A stretch of 64,000 nt of DNA, taken from contig NZ_WPIK01000012.1 in the NCBI RefSeq assembly GCF_009754915.1, positions 97,141-161,140 of the forward strand, written 5' to 3'. Shown piece after piece: positions 8,014 to 17,858 of this stretch. How positions within the stretch are numbered: the stretch's first letter is position 1; each line of letters starts with the position of its first letter. The notes beneath the pieces were generated by a model, which was not told the origin of the DNA, ran no database searches, and was given only the letters and a program-made list of their open reading frames with translations. The position numbers and the translations under genes were made by a program. The stretch comes from Mucilaginibacter arboris (GTDB lineage Bacteria; Bacteroidota; Bacteroidia; Sphingobacteriales; Sphingobacteriaceae).

Positions 8014-8901
8014 ATGAGTAAAAAAGTTGCACAATTAAGCTTTCCAAAGTTTGCTGATTTATATGCAGACAAGGCCATCGGTACTGATTTTTTTATTACA
8101 GAAGAGAAACATTTACTGGCTTTAAGCGAATATCCTTATCGCTCCGAAGGATATATTGTTGGGATTTGCACCCGGGGGACTGCCGAAGTGGAAGTGAACT
8201 TACAGGTTTACCATGCTAAAAAAAATGCGATATTGCTGGCAACACCCTTTCACATTTTAAGGATTTATAACAGCAGTGAAGATTTTTTATGCCGGTTCGT
8301 GGTTTTTTCGAAAGCGTTTTTAACAGAGAATAATATCAACAGTCACTTTTTAGAATCTTTTAGTTATTTCAAAACTTCCTCCACGCCGGTTATTTATTTA
8401 GAACATGAAAATGCAAAAGTTTTGCTGGAAGTTTTTACGTTGATCCAGCAGAAACTGCAGCGGGAAGGCCATCCTTATCACACCGAAATAGGCCGAAGTA
8501 TTTTAACTATGCTTTTATATGAGGTTGCGGCGGTTTATGAGCATCAGCGTGTAATCATCAAAAGCAAGCAAACCCGGAAACAGGAGTTGAACAGGTTATT
8601 CCAAAACCTGGTCTTTCATCATTATAAAGAACACCGAAATGTACAATATTATGCTGATACGCTGTGTGTTTCTTCCAAACATCTTACCGAAAGCATTAAA
8701 GAGGTAACCGGCAAAACAGCTGGCGAATGGATTGATGATGCAGTGGTTTTAGAAGCCAAAGTTTTATTGAGGAACCTTGAAAGGAGCATTGCACAAGTTG
8801 CTGATGAGATCCATTTTCCAGACCAGTCAACCTTTGGTAAATACTTTAAGAAACAAACCGGGCTTTCACCTTCCGAATACCGTATCAAAGCCAATAGTTA
8901 A
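8014..8901 (+). CDS. AraC-family transcriptional regulator
   Basis: The 295-residue protein has an N-terminal sensory half (cupin-like in many relatives) and a C-terminal double helix-turn-helix. The latter is seen in RNVQYYADTLCVSSKHLTES (first helix pair) and VADEIHFPDQSTFGKYFKKQ then TGLSPSEYR, the family signature. It is a DNA-binding regulator whose ligand is unknown. It lies upstream of, and in the same direction as, the Etf and beta-oxidation genes, so it could control them, but the 183-bp spacer and absence of a visible operator leave this as inference. There is no membrane segment. Confidence 0.9.
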   Translation: MSKKVAQLSFPKFADLYADKAIGTDFFITEEKHLLALSEYPYRSEGYIVGICTRGTAEVEVNLQVYHAKKNAILLATPFHILRIYNSSEDFLCRFVVFSKAFLTENNINSHFLESFSYFKTSSTPVIYLEHENAKVLLEVFTLIQQKLQREGHPYHTEIGRSILTMLLYEVAAVYEHQRVIIKSKQTRKQELNRLFQNLVFHHYKEHRNVQYYADTLCVSSKHLTESIKEVTGKTAGEWIDDAVVLEAKVLLRNLERSIAQVADEIHFPDQSTFGKYFKKQTGLSPSEYRIKANS

Positions 8902-9024
8902 ATTAATAAGGTTCAGGCTTGCTGTTTGCTTTGGAAAGGTTACAAATTTCTCAACTGGAATTTTTGACCAAAATCCCCGCAATTCAGCCCTTTTTTTAAT
9001 TGTTGCTGAAGATAATTTTACACC

Positions 9025-9037
9025 GGTAAAAGAAGCT
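9025..9037. repeat. Single half-site of the dispersed motif
   Basis: GGTAAAAGAAGCT lies 48 bp before etfB with the A/T tract AATTTTA on its inner side. No partner is seen nearby. Confidence 0.7.
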
Positions 9038-9084
9038 CGGGCCAAAACCTTTAATTTGGGAGCTTCAGCCAAAAAACTTATAAA

Positions 9085-9828
9085 ATGAAAATCTTAATTT
9101 GTATTTGTCAGGTTCCTGATACCGTGACCAAAATTGTTTTGAAGGATAATAATAGCACGGTAGAAGAGAACGGGACCACTTTTATCATCAACCCTTATGA
9201 TGAATGGTATGCACTGGTACGTGCATTGGAATTGAAGGAAAGCGGCGCAGCAGAGAGCGTTCATATCATTAATGTAGGCCGGGCAAATGTGGAGCCGGTG
9301 ATCCGGAAAGCGCTTGCTCTGGGCGGAGATGAAGCAGTTAGAATTGACGCTGACAGCACAGACTCTTATTCAATCGCTTATCATATTGCTGATTATGCCC
9401 GTGATAAGGGTTATGATTTAATTTTATGCGGAAAAGAATCCATCGATTACTTAAACGGTGCAGTGGGGCCAATGCTTGCAGAATTGCTGGATATTGATTA
9501 TATCGGCTTTGCAACCAGTATCAATATTGAAGGAAATTCTGCTGTAGTAAAGCGTGAAATTGATGGTGGCGAAGAAACAGCTACTTGTAATTTTCCGTTG
9601 GTGGTTTCCTGTCAGAAAGGAGTTGCAGAAGCACGGATAGCAAATATGCGCGGTATTATGACTGCACGGACGAAACCGTTAAAGGTGGTTACACCAACTG
9701 CAATAGCAGCATTAACAACTATTGCTTCTTATGAATTACCGCCGGCAAAAGCGGGTGTAAAATTAATCGATCCAAACCAAATGGACGAACTGGTGAATTT
9801 GCTTCATACTGAGGCTAAAGTAATTTAA
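9085..9828 (+). CDS. etfB: Electron transfer flavoprotein beta subunit
   Basis: The 247-residue protein opens with MKILICICQVPDTVTKIVL and carries FIINPYDEWYALVRALELKE, LILCGKESIDYLNGAVGPML and LPLVVSCQKGVAEAR-type blocks typical of EtfB, which binds AMP. With EtfA it forms the heterodimer that takes electrons from acyl-CoA dehydrogenases in the cytoplasm. It is followed after 21 bp by etfA. The acyl-CoA dehydrogenase at 15872 and the iron-sulfur proteins at 21645-23804 are its likely donor and acceptor. Confidence 0.95.
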   Translation: MKILICICQVPDTVTKIVLKDNNSTVEENGTTFIINPYDEWYALVRALELKESGAAESVHIINVGRANVEPVIRKALALGGDEAVRIDADSTDSYSIAYHIADYARDKGYDLILCGKESIDYLNGAVGPMLAELLDIDYIGFATSINIEGNSAVVKREIDGGEETATCNFPLVVSCQKGVAEARIANMRGIMTARTKPLKVVTPTAIAALTTIASYELPPAKAGVKLIDPNQMDELVNLLHTEAKVI

Positions 9829-9849
9829 GGCGTAAATAATTTAAAACTC

Positions 9850-10827
9850 ATGTCAGTAATCGTATTAGTTGAACATACAGAGGGCGTTATCAAAAAGAAA
9901 AGCCTCGAAGCTGTACAGTATGCATCAGAAATTGCAAAAAAAATGAATACTACGGCTGCAGCAATTGTAGCAGGAAAAGCAACAGACGAGGAAATGAAAA
10001 ACCTTGGCCAGTACGGCGCGCAAAAAGTTTTGCATGTTCAGGACGACCGTTTAAACGAATTGCATGCCCGTGCTTTTACTCGGATCTTGGTCACTGCCGC
10101 TAAAAAGGAAAGCAGCCAGGTAATCATTACATTGCATGATGTGAATGGATCGTCCATTGCGCCGCGTGTTGCCATTCAGTTAAATGCAGCTTTAATTACA
10201 GGAGCGCTTTCTTATCCTGATTTGGAAAAAGGTTTTGTGGTTAAAAAATCGGTTTTCTCAGGCAAAGCATTTGCTTTTGTGCAGGCAGCAAGTGATAAAA
10301 AAGTAATTACCCTGATGCCCAACAGTTTTCCGTTAATAAAAAATGAAGGAACTGCAACCATAGAAAAACTGGAAGTTGCCTTTGAAGAAAAAGATTTTGG
10401 GGTGAAAGTAAAAGAGGTAAATAAAATTACCGGTGAAATTCCATTGTCTGATGCAGAGCTGGTTGTTTCTGGCGGACGCGGAATGAAAGGGCCTGAAAAT
10501 TGGGGGTTAATAGAAAACCTTGCTCACGAATTAGGTGCGGCAACAGCCTGTTCCCGGCCGGTTGCAGATGCGCACTGGCGGCCGCATCACGAGCACGTTG
10601 GGCAAACCGGTACCACCATTCGGCCAAATTTATACATTGCGGCAGGAATTTCAGGTGCAATCCAACATCTTGCAGGCGTAAGCGGTTCTAAAACGATTGT
10701 TGTGATCAACAAAGATCCGGAAGCGCCATTTTTTAAAGCTGCAAACTACGGCGTAGTTGGTGATGTAACGGAAATTTTGCCGCAACTGACAGCAGCTGTA
10801 AAAAAATTCAAAGAACAACAACACTAA
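9850..10827 (+). CDS. etfA: Electron transfer flavoprotein alpha subunit
   Basis: The 325-residue protein has the N-terminal nucleotide-like fold and the C-terminal FAD-binding domain. Signature blocks are [50 protein letters not shown] and [20 protein letters not shown], which contact FAD. It pairs with EtfB, shuttling electrons from acyl-CoA oxidation to the membrane. The thioesterase gene follows after only 8 bp, so the three genes form one transcription unit. Confidence 0.96.
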   Translation: MSVIVLVEHTEGVIKKKSLEAVQYASEIAKKMNTTAAAIVAGKATDEEMKNLGQYGAQKVLHVQDDRLNELHARAFTRILVTAAKKESSQVIITLHDVNGSSIAPRVAIQLNAALITGALSYPDLEKGFVVKKSVFSGKAFAFVQAASDKKVITLMPNSFPLIKNEGTATIEKLEVAFEEKDFGVKVKEVNKITGEIPLSDAELVVSGGRGMKGPENWGLIENLAHELGAATACSRPVADAHWRPHHEHVGQTGTTIRPNLYIAAGISGAIQHLAGVSGSKTIVVINKDPEAPFFKAANYGVVGDVTEILPQLTAAVKKFKEQQH

Positions 10828-10835
10828 AATAATCA

Positions 10836-11288
10836 ATGCATATTTATTATGAAGGCCAGGTAATCTGGTCGCAAATAGATGCCAATCAGCACATGCGGCA
10901 TTCTGCTTATGCTGATTTTGCTGCACAAGCCAGGTTGTGTTTGCTTGAAAGTGTTGGCTTAAACCCAAAAACACTCTTCCAGCAAAAAATTGGTCCGATA
11001 TTATTTAAAGAAGAGCTTTTTTACCTGCGGGAAGTAGCCATTAACGATTATATAAAAGTTACCTGCGAGGTAATAAAATCCAGGGCCGACGGTTCGCGCT
11101 GGGCCATCAGGCATGAGATTTATCGCGGCGACGGCATAAAAGCTGCGATCATCCATGTAGAAGGTGCCTGGATCGATATGGAAAAACGCAAGCTGACTGT
11201 TCTGCCTTCGGACCTGAACAACCTGTTTCTGCATTCGCCCAGAAGCAGTGATTATGTCGAAGAAATCCCCAAACCTAAATCAACCTAA
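10836..11288 (+). CDS. Acyl-CoA thioesterase, 4HBT hotdog fold
   Basis: This 150-residue single hotdog-domain protein has the helix motif WSQIDANQHMRHSAYADFAA, where the Asp and the N-x-H-M-R block resemble 4-hydroxybenzoyl-CoA thioesterase-type active sites. A beta-sheet region follows (ELFYLREVAINDYIKVTCEV). It would hydrolyse acyl-CoA to free acid and CoA in the cytoplasm, perhaps relieving CoA trapping during beta-oxidation. It sits 8 bp after etfA in the same operon. Chain-length preference cannot be read. Confidence 0.8.
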   Translation: MHIYYEGQVIWSQIDANQHMRHSAYADFAAQARLCLLESVGLNPKTLFQQKIGPILFKEELFYLREVAINDYIKVTCEVIKSRADGSRWAIRHEIYRGDGIKAAIIHVEGAWIDMEKRKLTVLPSDLNNLFLHSPRSSDYVEEIPKPKST

Positions 11289-11443
11289 ATAAATGATACA
11301 TTTAAAAGAGCGGGATTGCGATAAAAGAAAGCAAGGAGCAAAAGAATGTCGGCAGAAACTTCTATAAACGGATACATTAAAAGTATAGATCAATTAAAGC
11401 AACTTAACTTGTAATTATATAAAGTTTTGGTTTGATAATTACA

Positions 11444-11525
11444 ATGCTTCTTTTATCGATAAAAAATTGAAGCTTGTATATGTAGTTATAAAACGTTGCT
11501 AATTTTAAGGCGATAAAAGAAGCAT
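11444..11525. repeat. Paired dispersed element 3
   Basis: ATGCTTCTTTTATC (11444-11457) faces GATAAAAGAAGCAT (11512-11525). The gene-free stretch 11289-11783 also holds a variant GATAAAAGAAAGCA near 11320 and TAGCTTCTTTTATA at 11675-11688. No gene is seen there. Confidence 0.88.
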
Positions 11526-11783
11526 GTAAAAAAGTTAAAATTTTTTTGATCAAAGTTGATTTTGAATACCGAACTTTTGACAAATCATTCCGAAATACAG
11601 ACCTTTTTTACGCCTTTTTAAACATGATATTTGTTTAAAGAAACCTAATAGTAAACTAATTTCCATTTTAACAATAGCTTCTTTTATAAACAGTGATTTA
11701 AAGCTTTCGTAATCCACAAATCATTATTTGTGATTTTTTAAAATTTCCTTTATAAAAAGGATAATGTTTTTACAATATAAATT

Positions 11784-12242
11784 ATGAAAATATACCATCT
11801 AAAAAAGCGTTTAATATTGTGTTTATCGATCTTGATTTGTACCCTATTATCATTCAAAATTGCACATGCACAAAATGACAAGATTGAAGGACTTTGGTAC
11901 AATGATATCAAGACGGCGAAAATTTTAATATCCAAAGGGAGCAACGGTAAATTTAGTGGCAAAATTGTTTGGTTAAAAGAACCAATGGAAAAAGGAAAGC
12001 CAAAAGTTGATGAAAATAATCCCGAAGAAAAGTTGCGCAACCGACCGATTATAGGCTTGCAAATACTTTCTGATTTTGAAAAAGATGGCGACAACAAATA
12101 TGTTGACGGAACAATTTACGATCCTAAAAATGGTAAAACCTACAGTTGTAAAATAACCTATAAAGGAAAAACTTTGGATATCAGAGGTTACATCGGCATT
12201 TCTTTATTAGGAAGAACTACTGTTTGGGAACGCACCAGTTAA
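11784..12242 (+). CDS. DUF2147-type secreted protein
   Basis: The 152-residue protein has a signal peptide (LILCLSILICTLLSFKIAHA, cleavage near AHAQ). The mature part, starting IEGLWYNDIKTAKILI and ending GKTLDIRGYIGISLLGRTTV then WERT, matches the DUF2147 lipocalin-like pattern. Function is unknown in the family; it would be periplasmic or outer-membrane associated. The stop codon abuts a dispersed-motif copy (AAGCTTCTTTTAT, 12241-12253), and FadN begins 25 bp later. Confidence 0.8.
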   Translation: MKIYHLKKRLILCLSILICTLLSFKIAHAQNDKIEGLWYNDIKTAKILISKGSNGKFSGKIVWLKEPMEKGKPKVDENNPEEKLRNRPIIGLQILSDFEKDGDNKYVDGTIYDPKNGKTYSCKITYKGKTLDIRGYIGISLLGRTTVWERTS

Positions 12243-12267
12243 GCTTCTTTTATTTGCTAAATATTGT

Positions 12268-14646
12268 ATGGACCCGAAAAGAATTATAAAAAAAGTAGCT
12301 GTGCTTGGTTCTGGTGTAATGGGCAGCAGGATTGCCTGCCATTTCGCCAATATTGGGTTGCAGGTTTTGTTACTTGATATTGTACCGAAAGATGCTGCAA
12401 ATAACCCTGCTTCCAGAAATAAGCTGGTAAACGAAGCATTAAATGCAGCATTAAAATCGAACCCCTCTCCTATTTATTTGAAGGCCTTTGCTAATCGCAT
12501 CATAACCGGAAATTTCGAAGATGACCTATCTAAAATTGCTGATTGTGATTGGATTATTGAAGTAGTGGTAGAACGGTTGGACATCAAGCAAAAAGTGTTT
12601 GAAAATGTAGAAAAATTCCGCAGACAAGGCACATTGGTTACTTCCAATACTTCAGGGATTCCAATCCATTTAATGGCTGAAGGCAGAAGCGAGGATTTTA
12701 AAAAACATTTCTGCGGAAGCCACTTTTTTAATCCGCCGCGCTATTTAAAACTGCTGGAAATTATTCCAACAAAAGATACTTTGCCAGAAGTAGTTAAATT
12801 TTTACTGAATTACGGCGAGAAATATCTGGGCAAAACTACTGTTCTTGCTAAAGACACGCCTGCATTTATTGGTAACCGCATCGGCGTTTTTAGCATCATG
12901 AGTATTTTGCATTATGCAGAAAAAACCGGGATGAGTATCGAAGAAATTGATAAACTGACCGGACCGGTAATTGGCCATCCCAAATCAGCCACTTTCCGAA
13001 CCAGCGATGTTGTTGGTATTGATACAATGGTACACGTTGCAAATGGTTTAAGCCAGAACGTACCTGATGATGAAGCAAAAGCCTTGTTTCAAATACCAGA
13101 TTTTGTAAATAAAATGGTTGCCAATAACTGGCTGGGCAGCAAAACCAAACAAGGATTTTACAAAAAGGAGAAAGTTAACGGTGCAGACGCTTTTTATACG
13201 CTTGATTTAAAATCGCTTGAATATCAGCCTGCGCAGAAAGTAAAGTTTCCTTCACTTGAAACTACAAAAACAGTTGATAATTTGAAAGACAGGATGAACA
13301 TCTTGTTTGCAGCAAAAGACAAAGCCGGAGATTTTTACCGCACAATTTTTTATCAGCTTTTCGCCTACTCCAGCAACCGTATTCCTGAAATTTCGGATGA
13401 GATTTATAAGATCGATGCCGCTATGAATGCAGGCTTTGGATGGGAAACCGGGCCATTTGAAAAATGGGACGCATTAGGTTTAGAAACCACAGTTAAACAG
13501 ATGGAAACTGCCGGTTATCCGCCAGCAAAATGGGTTTATAAAATGCTTCAAAGTGGTGTAACAAGTTTTTACAAAGTTGAGGACGGAAAGCGTTTGTATT
13601 ACGATATTTCTTCAAAAACTTATCAGGTTATTCCAGGTACTGAAGATTTTATTTTGCTTGACAACATCCGCAGCACAAACACCATCTGGAAAAACAGCGG
13701 AACTACAATTATTGATCTTGGTGATGGTATTTTAAACCTTGAATTTCACACTAAAATGAACACCATAGGCAGTGAAGTAATTGAGGGCATAAACAAAGCA
13801 ATTACGATAGCCGAGCAAAATTATAAAGGTTTAGTTATCTCTAATGAAGGAACTAATTTTAGTGCCGGCGCCAATGTCGGAATGATTTTCATGGCTGCTG
13901 TTGAGCAGGAATTTGATGAATTGAACATGATTATCAAGGCTTTTCAAAATACCATGATGCGGATTCGGTATTCATCAATTCCGGTTGTAGCTGCACCTCA
14001 TCAGATGGCTTTAGGCGGCGGTTGCGAGCTTTGTTTACATGCTGATAAAGTTGTAGCTCACGCCGAACTATATATGGGTTTGGTGGAATTTGGTGTCGGC
14101 TTAATCCCCGGCGGAGGTGGCACAAAAGAATTCGCGCTTCGTTTATCAGATGAATTACAATCAGGCGATATCGAACTGAATACTTTCCGCGATAAATTCC
14201 TAACCATTGGCCAGGCTAAAGTTTCTACTTCTGCTGATGAAGCTTTTGATTTGGGATACCTCAAAAAAGGCCGGGACATGGTTGTAATTTCAAGGAACAG
14301 GCTTCTCTCCGAAGCAAAAAAACAATGTTTAATGATGGCTGAAGAAGGTTATGTACAACCTGTCCAACGCAAAGATATCCGGGTTCTGGGCAACCAGGCG
14401 CTTGGTTTGGGTTATGCCGGGGCTAATGCTATGTTCAGCGGTAATTATATCAGCGAGCATGATGTTAAAATCTCACAAAAATTGGCTTATGTACTTGCAG
14501 GAGGCAACTTATCACAGCCAACTTTAGTGAGCGAAGAGTATTTACTGAACCTGGAACGGGATGCTTTTGTATCGCTTTGTGCCGAACGGAAAACGCTGGA
14601 ACGGATACAATCCATTTTAACAGGCGGAAAAATATTAAGAAACTAA
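12268..14646 (+). CDS. fadN: 3-hydroxyacyl-CoA dehydrogenase / enoyl-CoA hydratase, FadN type
   Basis: At 792 residues this matches the Bacillus FadN bifunctional enzyme (about 790) in length and domain order: dehydrogenase first, crotonase second, the reverse of E. coli FadB. The NAD site is VAVLGSGVMGSRIACHF near residue 10. CGSHFFNPPRYLKLLEIIP and AKDTPAFIGNRIG are dehydrogenase blocks. The C-terminal crotonase part shows NEGTNFSAGANVGMIF, LGGGCELCLHADKVVAH and FGVGLIPGGGGTKEFALRL, with the oxyanion-hole glycines. It hydrates enoyl-CoA and oxidises 3-hydroxyacyl-CoA in the cytoplasm. Thiolase and acyl-CoA dehydrogenase follow, giving the same gene order as the Bacillus fadNAE operon. Confidence 0.93.
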   Translation: MDPKRIIKKVAVLGSGVMGSRIACHFANIGLQVLLLDIVPKDAANNPASRNKLVNEALNAALKSNPSPIYLKAFANRIITGNFEDDLSKIADCDWIIEVVVERLDIKQKVFENVEKFRRQGTLVTSNTSGIPIHLMAEGRSEDFKKHFCGSHFFNPPRYLKLLEIIPTKDTLPEVVKFLLNYGEKYLGKTTVLAKDTPAFIGNRIGVFSIMSILHYAEKTGMSIEEIDKLTGPVIGHPKSATFRTSDVVGIDTMVHVANGLSQNVPDDEAKALFQIPDFVNKMVANNWLGSKTKQGFYKKEKVNGADAFYTLDLKSLEYQPAQKVKFPSLETTKTVDNLKDRMNILFAAKDKAGDFYRTIFYQLFAYSSNRIPEISDEIYKIDAAMNAGFGWETGPFEKWDALGLETTVKQMETAGYPPAKWVYKMLQSGVTSFYKVEDGKRLYYDISSKTYQVIPGTEDFILLDNIRSTNTIWKNSGTTIIDLGDGILNLEFHTKMNTIGSEVIEGINKAITIAEQNYKGLVISNEGTNFSAGANVGMIFMAAVEQEFDELNMIIKAFQNTMMRIRYSSIPVVAAPHQMALGGGCELCLHADKVVAHAELYMGLVEFGVGLIPGGGGTKEFALRLSDELQSGDIELNTFRDKFLTIGQAKVSTSADEAFDLGYLKKGRDMVVISRNRLLSEAKKQCLMMAEEGYVQPVQRKDIRVLGNQALGLGYAGANAMFSGNYISEHDVKISQKLAYVLAGGNLSQPTLVSEEYLLNLERDAFVSLCAERKTLERIQSILTGGKILRN

Positions 14647-14663
14647 ATTTTATCAGAACAAAA

Positions 14664-15842
14664 ATGAATGCATATATAGTTGCAGCCTGCCGAAGTGCTG
14701 TTGGAAAAGCAAATCGCGGCGGGTTCAGGTTTACCCGGCCGGATACGCTGGCTGCGGATGTAATTAAACATCTGATTGCTTCTGTACCAAATGTTGATAA
14801 AGAGGAAATTGATGATGTTATAGTTGGAAATGCCACGCCAGAAGCCGAGCAAGGCTTAAATGTTGCCCGTTTGATTTCTTTGATGGCTTTAGATACAGAC
14901 AAAGTTCCGGGAATGACTGTGAACCGTTATTGTGCTTCAGGCCTGGAAACCATTGCCATTGCTTCTGCAAAAATCCACAGCGGAATTTCAGATTGCATCA
15001 TTGCCGGAGGTGTGGAAAGTATGAGCTTATTGCCAATGGGAGGCTGGCGCGTAGTGCCTAATGTTGATGTTGCCCTCGCCCATCCGGATTATTACTGGGG
15101 AATGGGACTAACAGCTGAAGCAGTAGCCAAAGAGTTTAAGATTAGCCGGGAAGACCAGGACAAATTTGCTTATCAGTCTCACCAAAAAGCAATCCGCGCA
15201 ATAGCAGAAGGAAAATTTAAAGACCAGATCGTTCCGGTTAATGTAACAGAAGTTTATGTGGATGAGAACGAAAAAAAGAAAAAAAGGGAGTTTTTGATCG
15301 ATACAGACGAAGGCCCGCGTGCGGATACATCAATGGATGCGCTGTCTAATCTCAAACCTGTTTTTGATGCGCGAGGCGTTGTAACCGCTGGCAATTCATC
15401 CCAAACCAGCGATGGCGCAGCCTTTGTAATGGTAGTAAGCGAGCGTTTTTTAAAGCAAAATAATTTAGAACCGATTGCGCGGCTGGTTAATTATGCGGTT
15501 GCCGGAGTCCCTCCGCGCATTATGGGGATCGGACCGATGGAAGCCATTCCGAAAGTGTTAAAAATGGCTGGGATGAAGCAGGACGATATCGAATTAATAG
15601 AGCTAAACGAAGCATTTGCTTCACAATCATTAGCAATTATTAATGGTTTGGATTTGAATCCGGAAATTGTAAACGTGAATGGGGGTGCCATTGCGCTTGG
15701 CCACCCGCTGGGTTGCAGTGGCGCTAAACTCTCTGTGCAGCTTTTTGATGAAATGAAAAAACGGGACCAGAAATATGGCCTGGTAACCATGTGTGTAGGG
15801 ACCGGCCAGGGTGCGGCAGGAATATTTGAGCTATTAAAATAA
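14664..15842 (+). CDS. fadA: Acetyl-CoA C-acyltransferase (3-ketoacyl-CoA thiolase)
   Basis: I start at 14664 (MNAYIVAACRSAVGKANRGG), where homologous thiolases begin; the frame stays open upstream inside fadN but that extension is unlikely. The 392-residue enzyme carries the nucleophile Cys in VNRYCASGLETIAIA, the NEAFASQ block, the His in GGAIALGHPLGCSGAKL and the second Cys in MCVGTGQGAAGIFE. It cleaves 3-ketoacyl-CoA with CoA, completing each beta-oxidation round. It follows fadN by 17 bp and precedes the acyl-CoA dehydrogenase by 29 bp. Confidence 0.95.
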   Translation: MNAYIVAACRSAVGKANRGGFRFTRPDTLAADVIKHLIASVPNVDKEEIDDVIVGNATPEAEQGLNVARLISLMALDTDKVPGMTVNRYCASGLETIAIASAKIHSGISDCIIAGGVESMSLLPMGGWRVVPNVDVALAHPDYYWGMGLTAEAVAKEFKISREDQDKFAYQSHQKAIRAIAEGKFKDQIVPVNVTEVYVDENEKKKKREFLIDTDEGPRADTSMDALSNLKPVFDARGVVTAGNSSQTSDGAAFVMVVSERFLKQNNLEPIARLVNYAVAGVPPRIMGIGPMEAIPKVLKMAGMKQDDIELIELNEAFASQSLAIINGLDLNPEIVNVNGGAIALGHPLGCSGAKLSVQLFDEMKKRDQKYGLVTMCVGTGQGAAGIFELLK

Positions 15843-15871
15843 GCTTTTTAAAAAATATTAAATCAAGAATT

Positions 15872-17668
15872 ATGAGCGTAGCAGTAGAAAACAAGCTTTT
15901 AAAAGGTGGTGAGTTTCTGATCAAAGAAACAAACGCAGAAGATATTTTTATCCCGGAAAACTGGGATGAGGAACAGTTGATGATTGCACAAACCTGTCAG
16001 GATTTTGTGGACCAAAAAGTAGTTCCAAACCTAAACCGTATTGATGCACAGGAAGATGGTTTAATGGTTGATCTGGTTAACCAGGCCGGCGAACTGGGTA
16101 TTTTAAGCGTTTCTATTCCCGAAGAATATGGCGGTTTTGGCAAAGACTTCCCTACGGCTATGCTCATCAGTGAAAAAACCGGCCCGGGTGCATCTTTTTC
16201 TGTTGCCGTGATGGCGCATACCGGAATTGGCACGCTGCCAATTCTTTACTATGGGAATGAAGACCAGAAAAATAAATACATCCCGAAACTGGCTTCCGGT
16301 GAGTGGAAAGGCGCATATTGCCTTACCGAACCGAGCGCTGGTTCTGATGCAAATTCTGGCAAAACACGAGCAACGCTTTCTGCCGATGGGAAGAATTACC
16401 TTATCAACGGACAAAAAATGTGGATCACGAATGCAGGTTTTGCCGATGTATTTACCGTTTTTGCCAAGGTTGATCATGACGAAAACCTAAGTGCTTTTAT
16501 CGTTGAAAAAGGGTTTGAAGGGCTTTCCCTCAACCCCGAAGAACATAAAATGGGTATTAAAGGAAGTTCAACCCGCCAGGTATTTTTTAACGATTGCAAA
16601 GTGCCCGTTGAAAATATGCTTTCCGAAAGAGGTAACGGCTTTAAAATCGCTGTAAATATTTTAAACCTCGGCCGGATCAAATTGGGTGGCGCTGCTTTAG
16701 GGGCGTCAAAATCTGTGATTACGCAATCTATCCGTTATGCCAATGAACGTGAGCAGTTTGGCCGTCCGATCTCTAAATACGGAGCGATTCGTTACAAACT
16801 TGCTGAACAGGCCATTCGTGCTTACGCAGCAGAATCAGCAATGTACAGAGCAAGCCAGAATATTGAAGATGCCACGCACCATTTGATTGAAAACGGCATG
16901 GAAGCTTCCAAAGCAAAACTTAAAGGCACAGAACTTTTTGCCATAGAAGCAGCGATCATTAAAGTTCATTCCTCAGAAGTGCTGGATTATATTGTAGATG
17001 AAGGCGTACAAATTTACGGCGGAATGGGTTACAGTGCAGAAGCGCCCATGGACCGCGCCTATCGTGATAGCCGCATCAACCGGATTTTTGAAGGTACGAA
17101 CGAAATCAACCGCATGTTAACGGTAGATATGATGCTGAAACGTGCCATGAAAGGTGAACTCGACCTGATGGGGCCAGCACAAAAAGTAGCCGGAGAATTG
17201 ATGAGTATCCTGGATTTTAACATGGCTGAGGAGGAAGATATTTTCAGCAAAGAAAAAAAATACATTGCCAATTTTAAAAAAGCAGTTTTATTGGTTGCCG
17301 GTGCTGCAGTGCAAAAACTAATGATGAACCTTGCCAAAGAACAAGAAGTTTTAATGTATCTGGCCGATATGCTGATTGAAACTTACGTGAGCGAATCTTT
17401 ACAGTTACGGGTTGAAAAATTGCTTGGACAACGCGGCGAAGAAAGTGTGAAAACGCAGATCGATATGATGCAGGTTTACATACGCGATGCAGGCGATAAA
17501 ATTTTAAAAGCGGGCAAGGAAGCTTTAAATTCTTTTGCCGAAGGCGATGAACGCAGGATGATGATGGTTGGTTTAAGGCGTTTTACCAAAACTGATGACA
17601 TCAATACTACAGCAGCACGACGACGGATTGCCGCACAACTGATAGAACAAAATAAATACTGTTTTTAG
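15872..17668 (+). CDS. fadE: Acyl-CoA dehydrogenase, FadE type with C-terminal extension
   Basis: The 598-residue protein matches the long Bacillus-type FadE (about 594). The acyl-CoA dehydrogenase core includes YCLTEPSAGSDANSGKT, MWITNAGFADVFTVFAKV, the FAD-binding ANEREQFGRPISKYGAIRYK and YGGMGYSAEAPMDRAYRDSR. The catalytic Glu is expected in RIFEGTNEINRML. An additional helical domain of about 170 residues follows. It introduces the 2,3 double bond and passes electrons to Etf (9085-10827). It is the last gene of the fadN-fadA-fadE unit; a paired dispersed element lies after its stop. Confidence 0.93.
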   Translation: MSVAVENKLLKGGEFLIKETNAEDIFIPENWDEEQLMIAQTCQDFVDQKVVPNLNRIDAQEDGLMVDLVNQAGELGILSVSIPEEYGGFGKDFPTAMLISEKTGPGASFSVAVMAHTGIGTLPILYYGNEDQKNKYIPKLASGEWKGAYCLTEPSAGSDANSGKTRATLSADGKNYLINGQKMWITNAGFADVFTVFAKVDHDENLSAFIVEKGFEGLSLNPEEHKMGIKGSSTRQVFFNDCKVPVENMLSERGNGFKIAVNILNLGRIKLGGAALGASKSVITQSIRYANEREQFGRPISKYGAIRYKLAEQAIRAYAAESAMYRASQNIEDATHHLIENGMEASKAKLKGTELFAIEAAIIKVHSSEVLDYIVDEGVQIYGGMGYSAEAPMDRAYRDSRINRIFEGTNEINRMLTVDMMLKRAMKGELDLMGPAQKVAGELMSILDFNMAEEEDIFSKEKKYIANFKKAVLLVAGAAVQKLMMNLAKEQEVLMYLADMLIETYVSESLQLRVEKLLGQRGEESVKTQIDMMQVYIRDAGDKILKAGKEALNSFAEGDERRMMMVGLRRFTKTDDINTTAARRRIAAQLIEQNKYCF

Positions 17669-17714
17669 CGCCTGTTTTTGGTTAATCCTTTTTATCCTAA
17701 TAATCAGGATCAAT

Positions 17715-17787
17715 GATGCTTCTTTTATCACCTAAAAATTAGTGTTTATATTTGATCTACTGATTTTTAGGTGATAAAAGAAGCATC
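17715..17787. repeat. Paired dispersed element 4, perfect 25-bp inverted repeat
   Basis: This is the most symmetrical copy. The arms at 17715-17739 and 17763-17787 are perfect complements over 25 bp, core plus ACCTAAAAAT, with a 23-nt centre. It lies between fadE and the acyl-CoA synthetase and could fold into a strong hairpin. Confidence 0.95.
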
Positions 17788-17858
17788 GAAATAAATCCAA
17801 TTTAAACAATCGTTACAAACTTGAAACTTTTATTTCTGATCTTTTAAATTATGCTTTC

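Noticed and set aside
8777..9088. Plus-strand 103-codon frame between the AraC regulator and etfB
   Set aside because: It starts inside the regulator gene, overlaps etfB's start, crosses a repeat half-site and matches no family.
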